A stretch of 64,000 nucleotides of DNA from Actinomycetospora straminea. GTDB taxonomy: Bacteria; Actinomycetota; Actinomycetes; Mycobacteriales; Pseudonocardiaceae. The stretch covers positions 310,001-374,000 of the forward strand of contig NZ_JAQZAN010000001.1 of the NCBI RefSeq assembly GCF_028737255.1. The letters are read 5' to 3'. A program made the translations under genes and the position numbers. Every line of letters starts with the position of its first letter. Positions within the stretch are counted from its first letter, which is position 1. The notes under the pieces are model-generated. The model was not told the origin of the DNA, did not search any database, and saw only the letters and a program-made list of their open reading frames with translations. Of this stretch, positions 16,954 to 25,267 are shown piece after piece.

Positions 16954-18216
16954 ATGCGATTCCTGGCCCTGACCAAGCGGCACATCGAGTCCCGCCAGAG
17001 CGGCTACGACCTGCGGGTCGCGAACCTCTGCGCGCACCTCCCCGGTGAGGTCCACCTGGTGGTGGCGCCGTTCCTGCGGCCCGGCGAGGCGCGCCCCGGC
17101 CTGCCGCTCGACGGCGTGTTCGACTCGGTCGAGGAGCTGGCGCCGCTGCGCGCCGAGCCCGCCCACCCGCGCCGGCACTTCCGGCTCTCCAACGAGCGCT
17201 TCCTCCAGCTGAGCCGCCCGCAGGCCTTCGCCGCGGCGCGCGCCCGCCTCCTCGAGGTCATCGCCGAGCGCGAGATCACCCACGTCGTGGTGTTCGGCGG
17301 CGAGATCGCCGAGCTCGCGGCGGACCTGGACCTCCCCCAGCGCCCCCGCGTCCTGCTCGACGTGTGCGACAGCACCGCCCTGACCGCGGACCGGGCCCGC
17401 ACGAGCGCCTCCCCGCTCCAGCACGTCAAGGAGTGCCTGGACGTCGCCCGCAAGCGGCGCACGGAGACCAAGCTGGTCGACGGCTTCGACCTCGTCGCGA
17501 CGATCAGCGATGCGGACTCCCGCGCCGTCGAGGGCCGGCATCCCGCCGGCACCGTCGTCACCGTCCCCAACGGCCTGGACGAGACCTACGTCCGCCCGCT
17601 GCCCGCGGGCGGCACGCGCCGCGGGGTGGTGTTCTGGGGCAACCTGGGCTTCGGCCCCAACCGCGACGCGCTGCGCTTCTTCGTCGACCGGGTCTACCTC
17701 CCGCGCCTGCGCGACCACGGCGTCGAGCTCTGCGTCATCGGCGCCGACGCGCCGCCGTGGCTGACCGAGCTCGCCGCGCGGGAGCCGGGTGTCCGCCTCA
17801 CGGGCTACGTCGAGGACCTCGCGGCCACCGTCACCGAGTACCCGATCATGATCAACCCGATGTGCAGCGGCAGCGGGCTGAAGAACAAGGTCCTCGAGGC
17901 CTTCGGGCTCGGCCTCGCCGTGGTGTCCACGCCGCTGGGCGTCGAGGCGCTCCCGCAGGCGCGGGACGGCCAGCACCTCGCGTGCGCGCAGGACGGCGAG
18001 GACTTCGCCGCGACGGTCCTCGCGTTGCTCGACGACGACCTGCGCCGCGAGCAGCTGCGGGGTGCCGCGCACGCCCTCGTGCAGGAGCACTACCGCTGGG
18101 AGGCGGTCGGCCGGGTGTGGCGCCGGATGGTCGTGCTGGGACCGGGCGTCCCGCCCGCGCCGCGGCGGGCCGGGTGGCCGACCACGGCGGGGCAGCGGCG
18201 GCTCGTCCTCGACTGA
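16954..18216 (+). CDS. GT-B glycosyltransferase (GT4-like)
   Basis: 420 residues. The start MRFLALTKRHIESRQSGYDL resembles N-termini of GT-B enzymes in exopolysaccharide clusters. The C-terminal half has GVVFWGNLGFGPNRDAL (donor domain first strand), LTGYVEDLAATV and SGSGLKNKVLEAFGLGLAVV, a nucleotide-sugar site with Lys and Glu. ATG 16954 has GATGAGGTG a few bases upstream. The 207-bp region before it is less GC-rich and contains a CGGGGT/ACCCCG hairpin at 16916-16936. The gene therefore probably has its own promoter. It converges with the SDR gene at 18217 with no gap. Confidence 0.83.
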   Translation: MRFLALTKRHIESRQSGYDLRVANLCAHLPGEVHLVVAPFLRPGEARPGLPLDGVFDSVEELAPLRAEPAHPRRHFRLSNERFLQLSRPQAFAAARARLLEVIAEREITHVVVFGGEIAELAADLDLPQRPRVLLDVCDSTALTADRARTSASPLQHVKECLDVARKRRTETKLVDGFDLVATISDADSRAVEGRHPAGTVVTVPNGLDETYVRPLPAGGTRRGVVFWGNLGFGPNRDALRFFVDRVYLPRLRDHGVELCVIGADAPPWLTELAAREPGVRLTGYVEDLAATVTEYPIMINPMCSGSGLKNKVLEAFGLGLAVVSTPLGVEALPQARDGQHLACAQDGEDFAATVLALLDDDLRREQLRGAAHALVQEHYRWEAVGRVWRRMVVLGPGVPPAPRRAGWPTTAGQRRLVLD

Positions 18217-19251
18217 TCAGCCGCCGGCGCGCGGGCGCAGGCTCTCGTCCAGGGAGCCTGCCGCCTGGCGGTCCTGGAGGACGGCGAGGCGGGTGAAGCG
18301 CCGGTCGAACGCCTCCTGGGTCAGCCCGCGGGCGCGGTACTCCCGGATCAGCTCCTCGGCGCCGTCGGCCACCGACCAGGCGGGACGGAACTCGGGCAGG
18401 AACTTGCCGATCTTGGTGAAGTCGACCCGGTACGAGCGGGGGTCGCCGCCGGTCTCGCCGGTGATGATCAGCTCGGCCTCGGGCACCGCGACCTTGACCG
18501 CGTCGGCGATGTCGCGGACCTGCACGTTGTTCTCCGTCGAGCCCACGTTGAACGCCTGCGCGCGCACCGTCTCGGCGGGCGCCGCGAGCGCCGCGACGAC
18601 GGCCGCGCCGATGTCCCGGGCGTGCGCGAGCGGGCGCCAGGGGGTGCCGTCGCTCATGACGAGGATGCGGTTCGACAGCAGCGCGTGGCCGACGAGGTTG
18701 TTGAGCACGATGTCGGCGCGCAGCCGCGGCGAGAACCCGAACGCGGTGGCGTTGCGCATGGACACCGGCACGAAGTCGTCGTCGGCCATGTCGACGAGGT
18801 CGGCCTCGACGCGCACCTTCGACTCCGCGTAGGGGGTCACCGGCTTCATCGGCGCCTCCTCGTCGAGCACGTCCTCGGTGCCCGACGCGCCGTACACCGA
18901 GCAGGTGGAGGCGTAGACGAAGCGGCCGACCCCGGCCTCCTTCGCCAGGCGCGCCAGGCGGGTGGAGGCGTGGTGGTTGATGTCGTAGGTGTGCTGCGGG
19001 GCCAGCGCGCCGAGCGGGTCGTTCGACAGCGCCGCGAGGTGCACGACGGCGTCGAAGCCAGCGAGCTGCTCGACCGTGACGTCGCGCAGGTCGACCGCCA
19101 GCGCCGGCGGCTCGGGGGCGGGCAGCTCACCGAGGACGCAGTCGGCGAACAGGCCGGAGTCGAGGCCGGTGACCTCGTGCCCCGCCTCGGTGAGCTGGGG
19201 CGCCATGAGGGTCCCGAGGTAGCCCTGGTGGCCGGTGAGCAGGACGCGCAT
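18217..19251 (-). CDS. NAD-dependent nucleotide-sugar epimerase/dehydratase (SDR)
   Basis: 344 residues. GHQGYLGTLM at residues 7-16 is the dinucleotide-binding loop. STCSVYG gives the catalytic Ser, and PYAESK the YxxxK pair. RNATAFGFSPRLRAD and FNVGSTENNVQVRDIADAV are typical of extended SDRs that modify CDP-, dTDP- or UDP-sugars. It is the last gene of a five-gene minus-strand operon: sugar transferase, C-methyltransferase, nucleotidyltransferase, deacetylase, SDR. A role as 4-ketoreductase or epimerase acting after the C-methyltransferase is likely. The start follows the deacetylase stop by 45 bp. Exact reaction unknown. Confidence 0.85.
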   Translation of the reverse strand: MRVLLTGHQGYLGTLMAPQLTEAGHEVTGLDSGLFADCVLGELPAPEPPALAVDLRDVTVEQLAGFDAVVHLAALSNDPLGALAPQHTYDINHHASTRLARLAKEAGVGRFVYASTCSVYGASGTEDVLDEEAPMKPVTPYAESKVRVEADLVDMADDDFVPVSMRNATAFGFSPRLRADIVLNNLVGHALLSNRILVMSDGTPWRPLAHARDIGAAVVAALAAPAETVRAQAFNVGSTENNVQVRDIADAVKVAVPEAELIITGETGGDPRSYRVDFTKIGKFLPEFRPAWSVADGAEELIREYRARGLTQEAFDRRFTRLAVLQDRQAAGSLDESLRPRAGG

Positions 19252-19296
19252 CAGCGGTCCCCCCTTCGTGTGGCTGTCCGACGTGGTGGCGGTGCT

Positions 19297-19953
19297 TCAG
19301 GCTGACGGTACGGGTGCCCCGAGCAGCGCCCGCGTCAGGTGGAACCCCTCCGCGTAGCGCACGCCCGCCTGCACCCCGCGCACGCGCGCGAGGCCCCGGA
19401 ACGTCTCCTCGTCGAACCAGGCCCGGGCCACCTGGGACGGGTAGTGCCCGTGCAGCAGGCGGACCTTCTCCGCGACGACGTCGGCCTCGAGGGGCATGAG
19501 CAGCGGCGGCTGCGCGAGGTCCGGCTCGGCCTTGAGGATCTCGTAGCCGAGCGCCAGGTGGTCACGGAACACGGTGGGCACGAGCTTCGCGAGCTCGCGG
19601 TGGTCCTGGTGGTCGTCACCGCGGTGCCCGACGAGCACGAGGTCGGGCTCGCAGGTCCGGCGGAACGCCTCGAGCTGCTCCTTCGCCCACTCCCAGTGCG
19701 TCGGGAGCCGGCCGTCGGGCATGTCGAGGACGGTGACGGCGAGGTCCGCGCCCGGGCAGAACGCCGCCAGCGCGGCACGCTCCTCGTCCTCGCGGGGCGT
19801 GCCGCCGCCGGCGAGGACGAGCACGCGCACCCGGAGCCCGGGGCGAGCACGGCACAGCGTGAGCACCGTGCCGCCCGCGCCGATCGGGATGTCGTCGCAG
19901 TGGGCGGCGAGCAGGACGAGCTCGTCGACGGTCTCCGGGCGCAGGGCCCGCAT
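19297..19953 (-). CDS. PIG-L (LmbE-like) family deacetylase
   Basis: 218 residues. LLAAHCDDIPIGAGGT near residue 18 corresponds to the AHPDDE zinc motif of PIG-L deacetylases, with Ile in the Glu position as in a subset of the family. VGHRGDDHQDHREL supplies the second metal motif with its HxDH. These enzymes remove N-acetyl groups from amino sugars such as GlcNAc-linked substrates. Here the substrate could be an amino sugar of the repeat unit or its precursor. The ATG at 19953 overlaps the stop of the nucleotidyltransferase (ATGA), so it is translationally coupled. No signal peptide: the protein acts in the cytoplasm. Confidence 0.85.
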   Translation of the reverse strand: MRALRPETVDELVLLAAHCDDIPIGAGGTVLTLCRARPGLRVRVLVLAGGGTPREDEERAALAAFCPGADLAVTVLDMPDGRLPTHWEWAKEQLEAFRRTCEPDLVLVGHRGDDHQDHRELAKLVPTVFRDHLALGYEILKAEPDLAQPPLLMPLEADVVAEKVRLLHGHYPSQVARAWFDEETFRGLARVRGVQAGVRYAEGFHLTRALLGAPVPSA

Positions 19954-20807
19954 CAGGACCCGGGCGGCGACGAGAGCGCGCCGTCGCGGGAGAGCTCGGC
20001 CTCGACCAGCATCTCCAGCGGCGTCCGCTCCCGACCGGGCCGTTCCCAGACCATCCACGGCCGCGTGCCGGCGCGGTACGCGGCCTCCAGGGCGTTGCGC
20101 TCCTTGAGCGTGTCCGCGGGCTGCCAGAAGCCGTCGTACCGGTGGGCCAGCAGACGGCCCTCCTTCGCCAGCGTCACGCACGCGTCGCCGACGAGGTCGC
20201 CGCCCTCGGGGATGTGGTCGAGCACCTCGGGCCGCAGGACGAAGTAGCCACCGTTGACGCGCACACCCATGTCGGTGGCCCGCGCGATGCCGGTGACCCG
20301 GTCGGCCCCGTCCACGTCGACCGTGTGGAACACCTCCTGCGGCGCCACGGCCAGCAGGGACGCGACGGCGTCGCTCGACGTGAACCGCTCCACCATGCGG
20401 TCGAGCGGCGCGTCGGTGAGCACGTCGGCGTAGTTCGCGAGGAACATCTCGTCGTCCTCGACGAGGTGGCGGACCCGGCGCAGCCGCTCGCCGATCGGCG
20501 ACTCCAGCCCGGTGTTGACGAAGTGGATCGTCCAGGTGCCGATGTCGGAGCCGAGCAGCTCCACCTCGCCGTCGCGCAGGACGAAGTCGTTCGACTCCGT
20601 CTCGCGGTACGACAGGAAGTAGTTCTTGATGTGCTCGGCGCCGTACCCCAGGCACAGGACGAACTCCGTGTGCCCGAAGTGGGCGTAGTAGCGCATCACG
20701 TGCCACAGCAACGGACGCGGTCCGACCTTCTGCATCGGCTTGGGGACGTCGGAGTCCCCGTCGCGCATGCGCATGCCGAAACCGCCGCAGAACAGCACGA
20801 CCTTCAC
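19953..20807 (-). CDS. Sugar-1-phosphate nucleotidyltransferase (glucose-1-phosphate cytidylyltransferase, RfbF-like)
   Basis: 284 residues. VVLFCGGFGMRMRDGDSD is the nucleotide-binding signature loop. PKPMQKVGPRPLLWHVMRYY and GHTEFVLCLGYGAEHIKNYF closely follow the RfbF pattern of CDP-glucose pyrophosphorylases. VNGGYFVLRPEVLDHI is also typical. The product would be CDP-glucose or a related activated sugar, entering a branched or deoxysugar pathway with the neighbouring C-methyltransferase and SDR. GTG at 20807 overlaps the stop of the methyltransferase. CDP-glucose 4,6-dehydratase is absent from the window, so it is encoded elsewhere or the enzyme uses another nucleotide sugar. Confidence 0.84.
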   Translation of the reverse strand: MKVVLFCGGFGMRMRDGDSDVPKPMQKVGPRPLLWHVMRYYAHFGHTEFVLCLGYGAEHIKNYFLSYRETESNDFVLRDGEVELLGSDIGTWTIHFVNTGLESPIGERLRRVRHLVEDDEMFLANYADVLTDAPLDRMVERFTSSDAVASLLAVAPQEVFHTVDVDGADRVTGIARATDMGVRVNGGYFVLRPEVLDHIPEGGDLVGDACVTLAKEGRLLAHRYDGFWQPADTLKERNALEAAYRAGTRPWMVWERPGRERTPLEMLVEAELSRDGALSSPPGS

Positions 20808-22060
20808 GAGAGCAGCCTCCCAGATCCGGGTTCCACCACCTGCAGCGAGGGGATCGGGAAGACGAGCGACCCGCCCCAGTCCGCCACGTGGGCCAGCTGG
20901 GCGGTGATCTCCTCGCGCAGGTTCCAGGGCAGGACGAGCACGTGGTCGGGGCGGTCGGCGTCGATCCGCTCCGGGGCGTGGATCGGGATGCGCGTGCCCG
21001 GCGTGTACCGGCCGTGCTTGTAGGGGTTGCGGTCGACGGTGTACGCGAGCAGGTCGGGCCGGATGCCGCAGTAGTTCAGCAGCGTGTTGCCCTTGCCCGG
21101 CGCGCCGTAGCCGACGACCGACTTCCCGGCGTCCGCGGCGTCGATGAGGAACCGCACGAGGTCGTTGCGGATGCGCGAGACCTCCCCGGCGAAGCCGGCG
21201 TGGCCCTCGACCGTGTCGAGCCCGGCCGCGGCCTCCTCGGCGAGCACGTCGGCCACGGCCTGCGAGGGCCCCTGACCGAGCTCGGTGGGTCGCGCCCAGC
21301 ACCGGATCGACCCGCCGTGGGTCGGCAGCAGCTCGACGTCGACGAGCTCGAGCCCGCCCGAGCGCAGCGCCTTCTGCGCGGTCGCGAGCGTGTAGTACTG
21401 GAAGTGCTCGTGGTAGATCGTGTCGAACTGCCGGTACCGCATGAGGGTCAGCAGGTGCTGGACCTCGATCGACACCCAGCCGTCGTCGGCCACCATCGCC
21501 CGCAGGCCGCGGGTGAAGCCCACGACGTCGGGGATGTGCGCGTAGACGTTGTTCGCGACGACGAGCGCGGCCGGGCCGTGCTCGGAGCGCACCGCCGCCC
21601 CCGTCTCCGGGGAGAGGAACGCCGTGATCGTCGGCACGCCCTTGTCCCGGGCGGCCTGGCCGACGTTGGCGCTGGGCTCCACGCCCACGGCGCGCATGCC
21701 GTCGGCGACGACGTGCTGGAGCAGGTAGCCGTCGTTGCTCGCCGCCTCGACCACCAGCGAGTCGCGCGTCAGCCCGGCCCGCTGCGTGGCGGCGGTGACG
21801 AAGCGGCGCGCGTGCTCGACCCACGACGTCGAGAACGACGAGAAGTACGCGTACTCGGTGAACGTCTCGTCGGGGTCGATGACGGGCGGGAGCTGCACGA
21901 GCAGGCACGACCGGCAGACCCGGGGGTGGAGCGGGAACGTCGGCTCGGGCGCCTCGAGCGCGTCCTCGGTGAGGAAGAGCTCGCAGGGCGGGGTGGCCCC
22001 GAGGTCGACGAAGCTTCCCAGGTCGGCGGATCCGCAGAGCCGGCAGATGATCTTGTCCAA
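20804..22060 (-). CDS. Sugar C-methyltransferase (TylC3/NovU type)
   Basis: 418 residues with all three modules. The zinc ribbon has Cys6, Cys9, Cys49 and Cys52. The SAM domain has VVEAASNDGYLLQ. The C-terminal domain has GYGAPGKGNTLLNYCG. YHEHFQYYTL carries the His/Tyr residues of the active site in this family. The enzyme would add a methyl group at C3 of a 4-keto nucleotide sugar in the cytoplasm, giving a branched sugar. It lies 10 bp after the polyprenyl-phosphate transferase and overlaps the nucleotidyltransferase, which places it in the same pathway. It is better conserved at its motifs than the relative at 14921-16120. Confidence 0.88.
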   Translation of the reverse strand: MDKIICRLCGSADLGSFVDLGATPPCELFLTEDALEAPEPTFPLHPRVCRSCLLVQLPPVIDPDETFTEYAYFSSFSTSWVEHARRFVTAATQRAGLTRDSLVVEAASNDGYLLQHVVADGMRAVGVEPSANVGQAARDKGVPTITAFLSPETGAAVRSEHGPAALVVANNVYAHIPDVVGFTRGLRAMVADDGWVSIEVQHLLTLMRYRQFDTIYHEHFQYYTLATAQKALRSGGLELVDVELLPTHGGSIRCWARPTELGQGPSQAVADVLAEEAAAGLDTVEGHAGFAGEVSRIRNDLVRFLIDAADAGKSVVGYGAPGKGNTLLNYCGIRPDLLAYTVDRNPYKHGRYTPGTRIPIHAPERIDADRPDHVLVLPWNLREEITAQLAHVADWGGSLVFPIPSLQVVEPGSGRLLS

Positions 22061-22070
22061 GGCTTCCGTC

Positions 22071-23699
22071 TCAGTAGGCGCCGTCGCCGCGGAACACCGC
22101 GGAGACCGTCTTCCACATGATCACCAGGTCCATCGCCGGCGACCAGTTCTCCACGTAGCGCAGGTCCAGCCGGACCGACTCCTCCCAGGACAGGTCGGAG
22201 CGTCCGCTGACCTGCCAGAGCCCGGTCATCCCGGGGCGCACGAGGAACTTGCGCTTCGCCGCGTCGGTGTACGACTCGATCTCCCCGGGCAGCGGCGGGC
22301 GCGGCCCGACCAGCGACATCGAGCCACCGAGGACGTTGAGCAGCTGCGGGAGCTCGTCGAGCGAGTAGCGGCGCAGCAGCTGCCCGATGCGGGTGACGCG
22401 CGGGTCCCGGCGCAGCTTGAACAGCGGCCCGGAGCCGTCGTTCGTGCCGGCCAGCAGCGCGTCGCGCATCTTGTCCGCGTCCGGCACCATCGACCGGAAC
22501 TTGATCATCTTGAAGGTCTTGCCGCGCTGCCCGACGCGGGTCTGGCGGTAGAACACCGGGCCGCCGTCGAGCTTGACCACGAACGCGATGACGGCGAAGA
22601 CCGGGAGCAGGACCAGGAGGATCGCCGCGGTGGTGACCCGGTCGAACATGAGCTTGAAGACCCGCGGCACGCCCGAGAGGCGCGGCTCGGTCAGGCGCAG
22701 CAGCGGCAGGCCGTCGACGGGTGCGACGTGCAGGCGCGGCCCGGCGACCTCCATGAGGCCCGGGTCGACGACCAGCTCGGAGCCGGTGCCCTCGAGGTCC
22801 CACGCGAGGCGCTGCAGACGCTTCGGGCTCCAGCCGGGCGTCGGGGCGACGGCGACGACGCCGTAGCGCCCGCTGCCCACGCTGGTCGACAGGTCGTCGA
22901 GGTCACCGATGACCGGGACGCCGGCCACGTGGCCCTGGCCCTCCTCGCCGAGACCGGTCGGCGTGCAGGCCGCGACGACGACCCAGCCCATGTGGGGCAC
23001 GCGGCGGGTGCGCTCGATGAGGTCGCGCAGGGCCTGCTCGGTGCCGACGGCGAGCACCGGCAGCATCCCGCGGCCGCGCTTGCGGGCCTGGTGGAGCCAG
23101 CGGCGCAGCAGGTAGCGGCCGGCCATGGCGGCGAGGCCCGCGACCGGCAGCACGCCGAACACCCACGGGCGCACGCCCAGGCGCTCGACCGCGAGGCCGC
23201 CGAGGCCGAGCACGATCGCCGCGGAGACGAAGGCGCGGATCAGGCGGCTCCACTCCTCGGCGCCCTGGCCGAGGGTGCGGGGGTCCCAGGCGCGGCAGGC
23301 GACGAGCGCGAGCGGCACGAGGATCGCCGCGCCGGCCGCCAGGTTCCAGGGGTCGGAGGCCTGCGAGCCCGTGCCGTCACCGAAGCCGATGAGCGCGCCC
23401 AGCAGGATGCAGACGGCGAGGGTGGCGAGGTCGGAGGCGGCCACCGCGAGCGCGAACTTGCGCTGCCAGCTCGTGGCGGTCGCGACGCTGCCCGGCTGGC
23501 CGGGGCCCTCGTCCTCCCAGATGCGGACGAAACCGGGCGCGGTCGGCGCCGGCTCGACGAAGACCTCGGGCTCGGCCGGGGCGGGCGCGTCCGCGCCGAC
23601 CGGCGCGGGACCGGGCGCCAGCCCGACCTGCTCGGAGATCTTGACTCGTCCGTTCGTCACGTCGCCCCCGTCATCGGTCGCACGGATGGGACGGTCCAT
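22071..23699 (-). CDS. Undecaprenyl-phosphate sugar phosphotransferase (initiating transferase)
   Basis: 542 residues from ATG 23699. After an acidic cytoplasmic N-terminus come four or five membrane segments (about residues 90-215) and a CoA_binding_3-like middle. The C-terminal bacterial sugar transferase domain (PF02397) contains YRQTRVGQRGKTFKMIKFRS, RRYSLDELPQLLNVL, SLVGPRPPLPGEI and MTGLWQVSGRSDLS. It transfers a sugar-phosphate to undecaprenyl phosphate, the first committed step of repeat-unit synthesis. It heads the five-gene minus-strand operon. ATG 23699 is preferred to the upstream 23732 start because GTGAGGTG lies six bases before it. Confidence 0.9.
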   Translation of the reverse strand: MDRPIRATDDGGDVTNGRVKISEQVGLAPGPAPVGADAPAPAEPEVFVEPAPTAPGFVRIWEDEGPGQPGSVATATSWQRKFALAVAASDLATLAVCILLGALIGFGDGTGSQASDPWNLAAGAAILVPLALVACRAWDPRTLGQGAEEWSRLIRAFVSAAIVLGLGGLAVERLGVRPWVFGVLPVAGLAAMAGRYLLRRWLHQARKRGRGMLPVLAVGTEQALRDLIERTRRVPHMGWVVVAACTPTGLGEEGQGHVAGVPVIGDLDDLSTSVGSGRYGVVAVAPTPGWSPKRLQRLAWDLEGTGSELVVDPGLMEVAGPRLHVAPVDGLPLLRLTEPRLSGVPRVFKLMFDRVTTAAILLVLLPVFAVIAFVVKLDGGPVFYRQTRVGQRGKTFKMIKFRSMVPDADKMRDALLAGTNDGSGPLFKLRRDPRVTRIGQLLRRYSLDELPQLLNVLGGSMSLVGPRPPLPGEIESYTDAAKRKFLVRPGMTGLWQVSGRSDLSWEESVRLDLRYVENWSPAMDLVIMWKTVSAVFRGDGAY

Positions 23700-24114
23700 C
23701 CGCGGCACCTCACAGGTTTCTCGACAGCCCATTCCTCGACGTTGGACGCGCAGGTCCGCGTGAGGTTGCTCGCCGACATCCCCGAATCCGCGACGCGGGA
23801 AGCGCCGCCCATCCCGAACGCCTCGATCAACGACACCGCGGTCACACGGTCACGTGGGGCGCGACCGCATGACACGTCCGAGCGGATGATCGCAGAAGCC
23901 GGCAACGTGCCCGACGGGCACCGTCGGTCACCACGGAGCGGGCGGCACCCCGCGCCGGCGGTGCGCCGTCCGCCCCCGCAGCGACGCCCGCGGCTGCCGA
24001 GCGTCGATCGTGTCCGCCACTTCACGCCTCCGCATCTCTCGATCGGTACCGTCGTTCCTGGAACGAGCCACGCTTCCGTACGCGCCGACCGGCGCTTCGC
24101 ACCGAGGAGCCCCC
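23700..24114. promoter_or_regulatory. 415-bp divergent intergenic region
   Basis: No convincing gene is visible between the sugar transferase (minus) and the secreted lyase-like gene (plus). It is noticeably less GC-biased than its neighbours. TACCGT at 24047-24052 is a candidate -10 for the plus-strand gene, but I see no well-placed -35. It probably carries both divergent promoters and any regulator sites. Confidence 0.5.
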
Positions 24115-25074
24115 TTGTCGCGTCCCGATGCCGCCTCGTCGCGGACCCCGCGCACGGCGCCCCGCGTCCGGCGCGCCGCGATCGCGCTGCTGGTCGCGCT
24201 GGCGCTCGCGCCCGCCCTGGGGCTCCCCGCCGTGGCCGCGGCGTCCCAGCCCGCGAGCACGCCGACCCCGGGGGCCGGGCCGCTGTGGGCGCTGCCGGAG
24301 GGCGGCGACCTGCTCTCGGCGTTCGGCCGCTCCGACTACAACGAGCAGGACGGCACGCCCCAGCAGGTGGCGTCGCCCGACGCGCCCTCGCGCCAGGCGC
24401 TGCAGTTCACCCTCGGCGGCGGCGACGAGCGCACCGAGCTGGAGCCCAAGATCCCCCAGCAGCGCGAGGGGCAGGTCCAGTACTACTCCTACGTCGCCCG
24501 CCTGGCCGACGACTTCCCCACCGACGTCAACACCTGGCAGGTCCTGCTGCAGTGGCACCACCTGGGCAGCTCCGGGTCGCCGCCCATCGCGCTGGAGGTG
24601 CGCGGCAACCGCCTCATGCTCGCGGCCGAGGGCGAGGACCTGCAGGACCTCGGGCCGATCCGCCCGGGCGACCAGGTCGACGTCACCATGCGCGTGCTGT
24701 TCTCCCAGGACCCGAGCCGCGGCGCGGTCGACGTCTGGCGGGGCAGCGACCACGTCATGCGCGCCTACCGCCCCGAGGGCGGCACGATGCTCGACGAGGG
24801 CAACTACCTGAAGGTCGGCCTGTACCGCGACGACTCGATCGACGAGGAGGGTCGTCTCTGGCTGGAGGACCTGCGGGTCGGGCCGACCATCGAGTCGGTC
24901 CGCTCCCCCGCGACGTCGTCCACCGCGGCGCCCGTCGAGGACGGGACCACCGCGTCGCCCACGTCCTCGTCGTCGTCGACGAGCGACACCCTGACCTGGG
25001 TGGCCGGCGGGCTCCTCGTGCTCGTCGTCCTCGGCGCCGTGTTCTCCCTGGGCCGGCGCTTCGCCCGGCGCTGA
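24115..25074 (+). CDS. Secreted, membrane-anchored polysaccharide lyase-like protein
   Basis: 319 residues from TTG 24115, chosen because GAGGAG lies six bases upstream. It also gives a clean signal peptide (basic stretch, then AIALLVALALAPALGLP). The mature domain is paralogous to 5684-6565: LQWHHLGSSGSPPIALEV, VTMRVLFSQDP, GNYLKVGLYRDD and ERTELEPKIP. It is followed by a Ser/Thr-rich linker, a transmembrane helix (VAGGLLVLVVLGAVFSLG) and a short basic tail. The protein is therefore probably tethered to the outer face of the membrane. It may bind or cut nascent exopolysaccharide. ATG 24010 upstream is an unlikely start. Confidence 0.72.
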   Translation: MSRPDAASSRTPRTAPRVRRAAIALLVALALAPALGLPAVAAASQPASTPTPGAGPLWALPEGGDLLSAFGRSDYNEQDGTPQQVASPDAPSRQALQFTLGGGDERTELEPKIPQQREGQVQYYSYVARLADDFPTDVNTWQVLLQWHHLGSSGSPPIALEVRGNRLMLAAEGEDLQDLGPIRPGDQVDVTMRVLFSQDPSRGAVDVWRGSDHVMRAYRPEGGTMLDEGNYLKVGLYRDDSIDEEGRLWLEDLRVGPTIESVRSPATSSTAAPVEDGTTASPTSSSSSTSDTLTWVAGGLLVLVVLGAVFSLGRRFARR

Positions 25075-25141
25075 CCGCGGCCGCGAGGCCCGGTGACGCA
25101 CCCGCGTGTCACCATGGTCACCGTCGCCTGTGCGGTGACGG

Positions 25142-25212
25142 TCCGCCGTGGTGTAAGGGCAACACCTCGGATTTTGGTTCCGATGATCCTGGTTCGAATC
25201 CAGGCGGCGGAG
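25142..25212 (+). tRNA. tRNA-Gln (anticodon TTG)
   Basis: A 71-nt cloverleaf. The acceptor stem is TCCGCCG/CGGCGGA with G as discriminator. The D-stem is GTGT/ACAC, the anticodon stem TCGGA/TCCGA around loop TTTTGGT (anticodon TTG), and the T-arm CCTGG/CCAGG around TTCGAAT. The CCA end is not encoded. It is read as glutamine. Confidence 0.95.
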
Positions 25213-25253
25213 CAGTGCACCCGGGTCGCTCGGACGTGGTCGTGGGCCGTCTC

Positions 25254-25259
25254 TACTCT
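25254..25259 (+). promoter_or_regulatory. Candidate -10 element (TACTCT) for the ATP-grasp gene
   Basis: TACTCT ends eight bases before the ATG at 25268, close to the spacing of a leaderless transcript. No Shine-Dalgarno is visible in the short space. Confidence 0.4.
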
Positions 25260-25267
25260 TCCCCGCC

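Noticed and set aside
23735..23760. Possible third copy of the 44-bp repeat (GACGTTGGACGCGCAGG)
   Set aside because: Only short pieces match and the order of the conserved bases is not kept; chance similarity is likely.
25142..25212. tRNA-Gln as an integration (att) site of the polysaccharide locus
   Set aside because: No integrase gene and no second copy of the tRNA 3' end were seen in the window.
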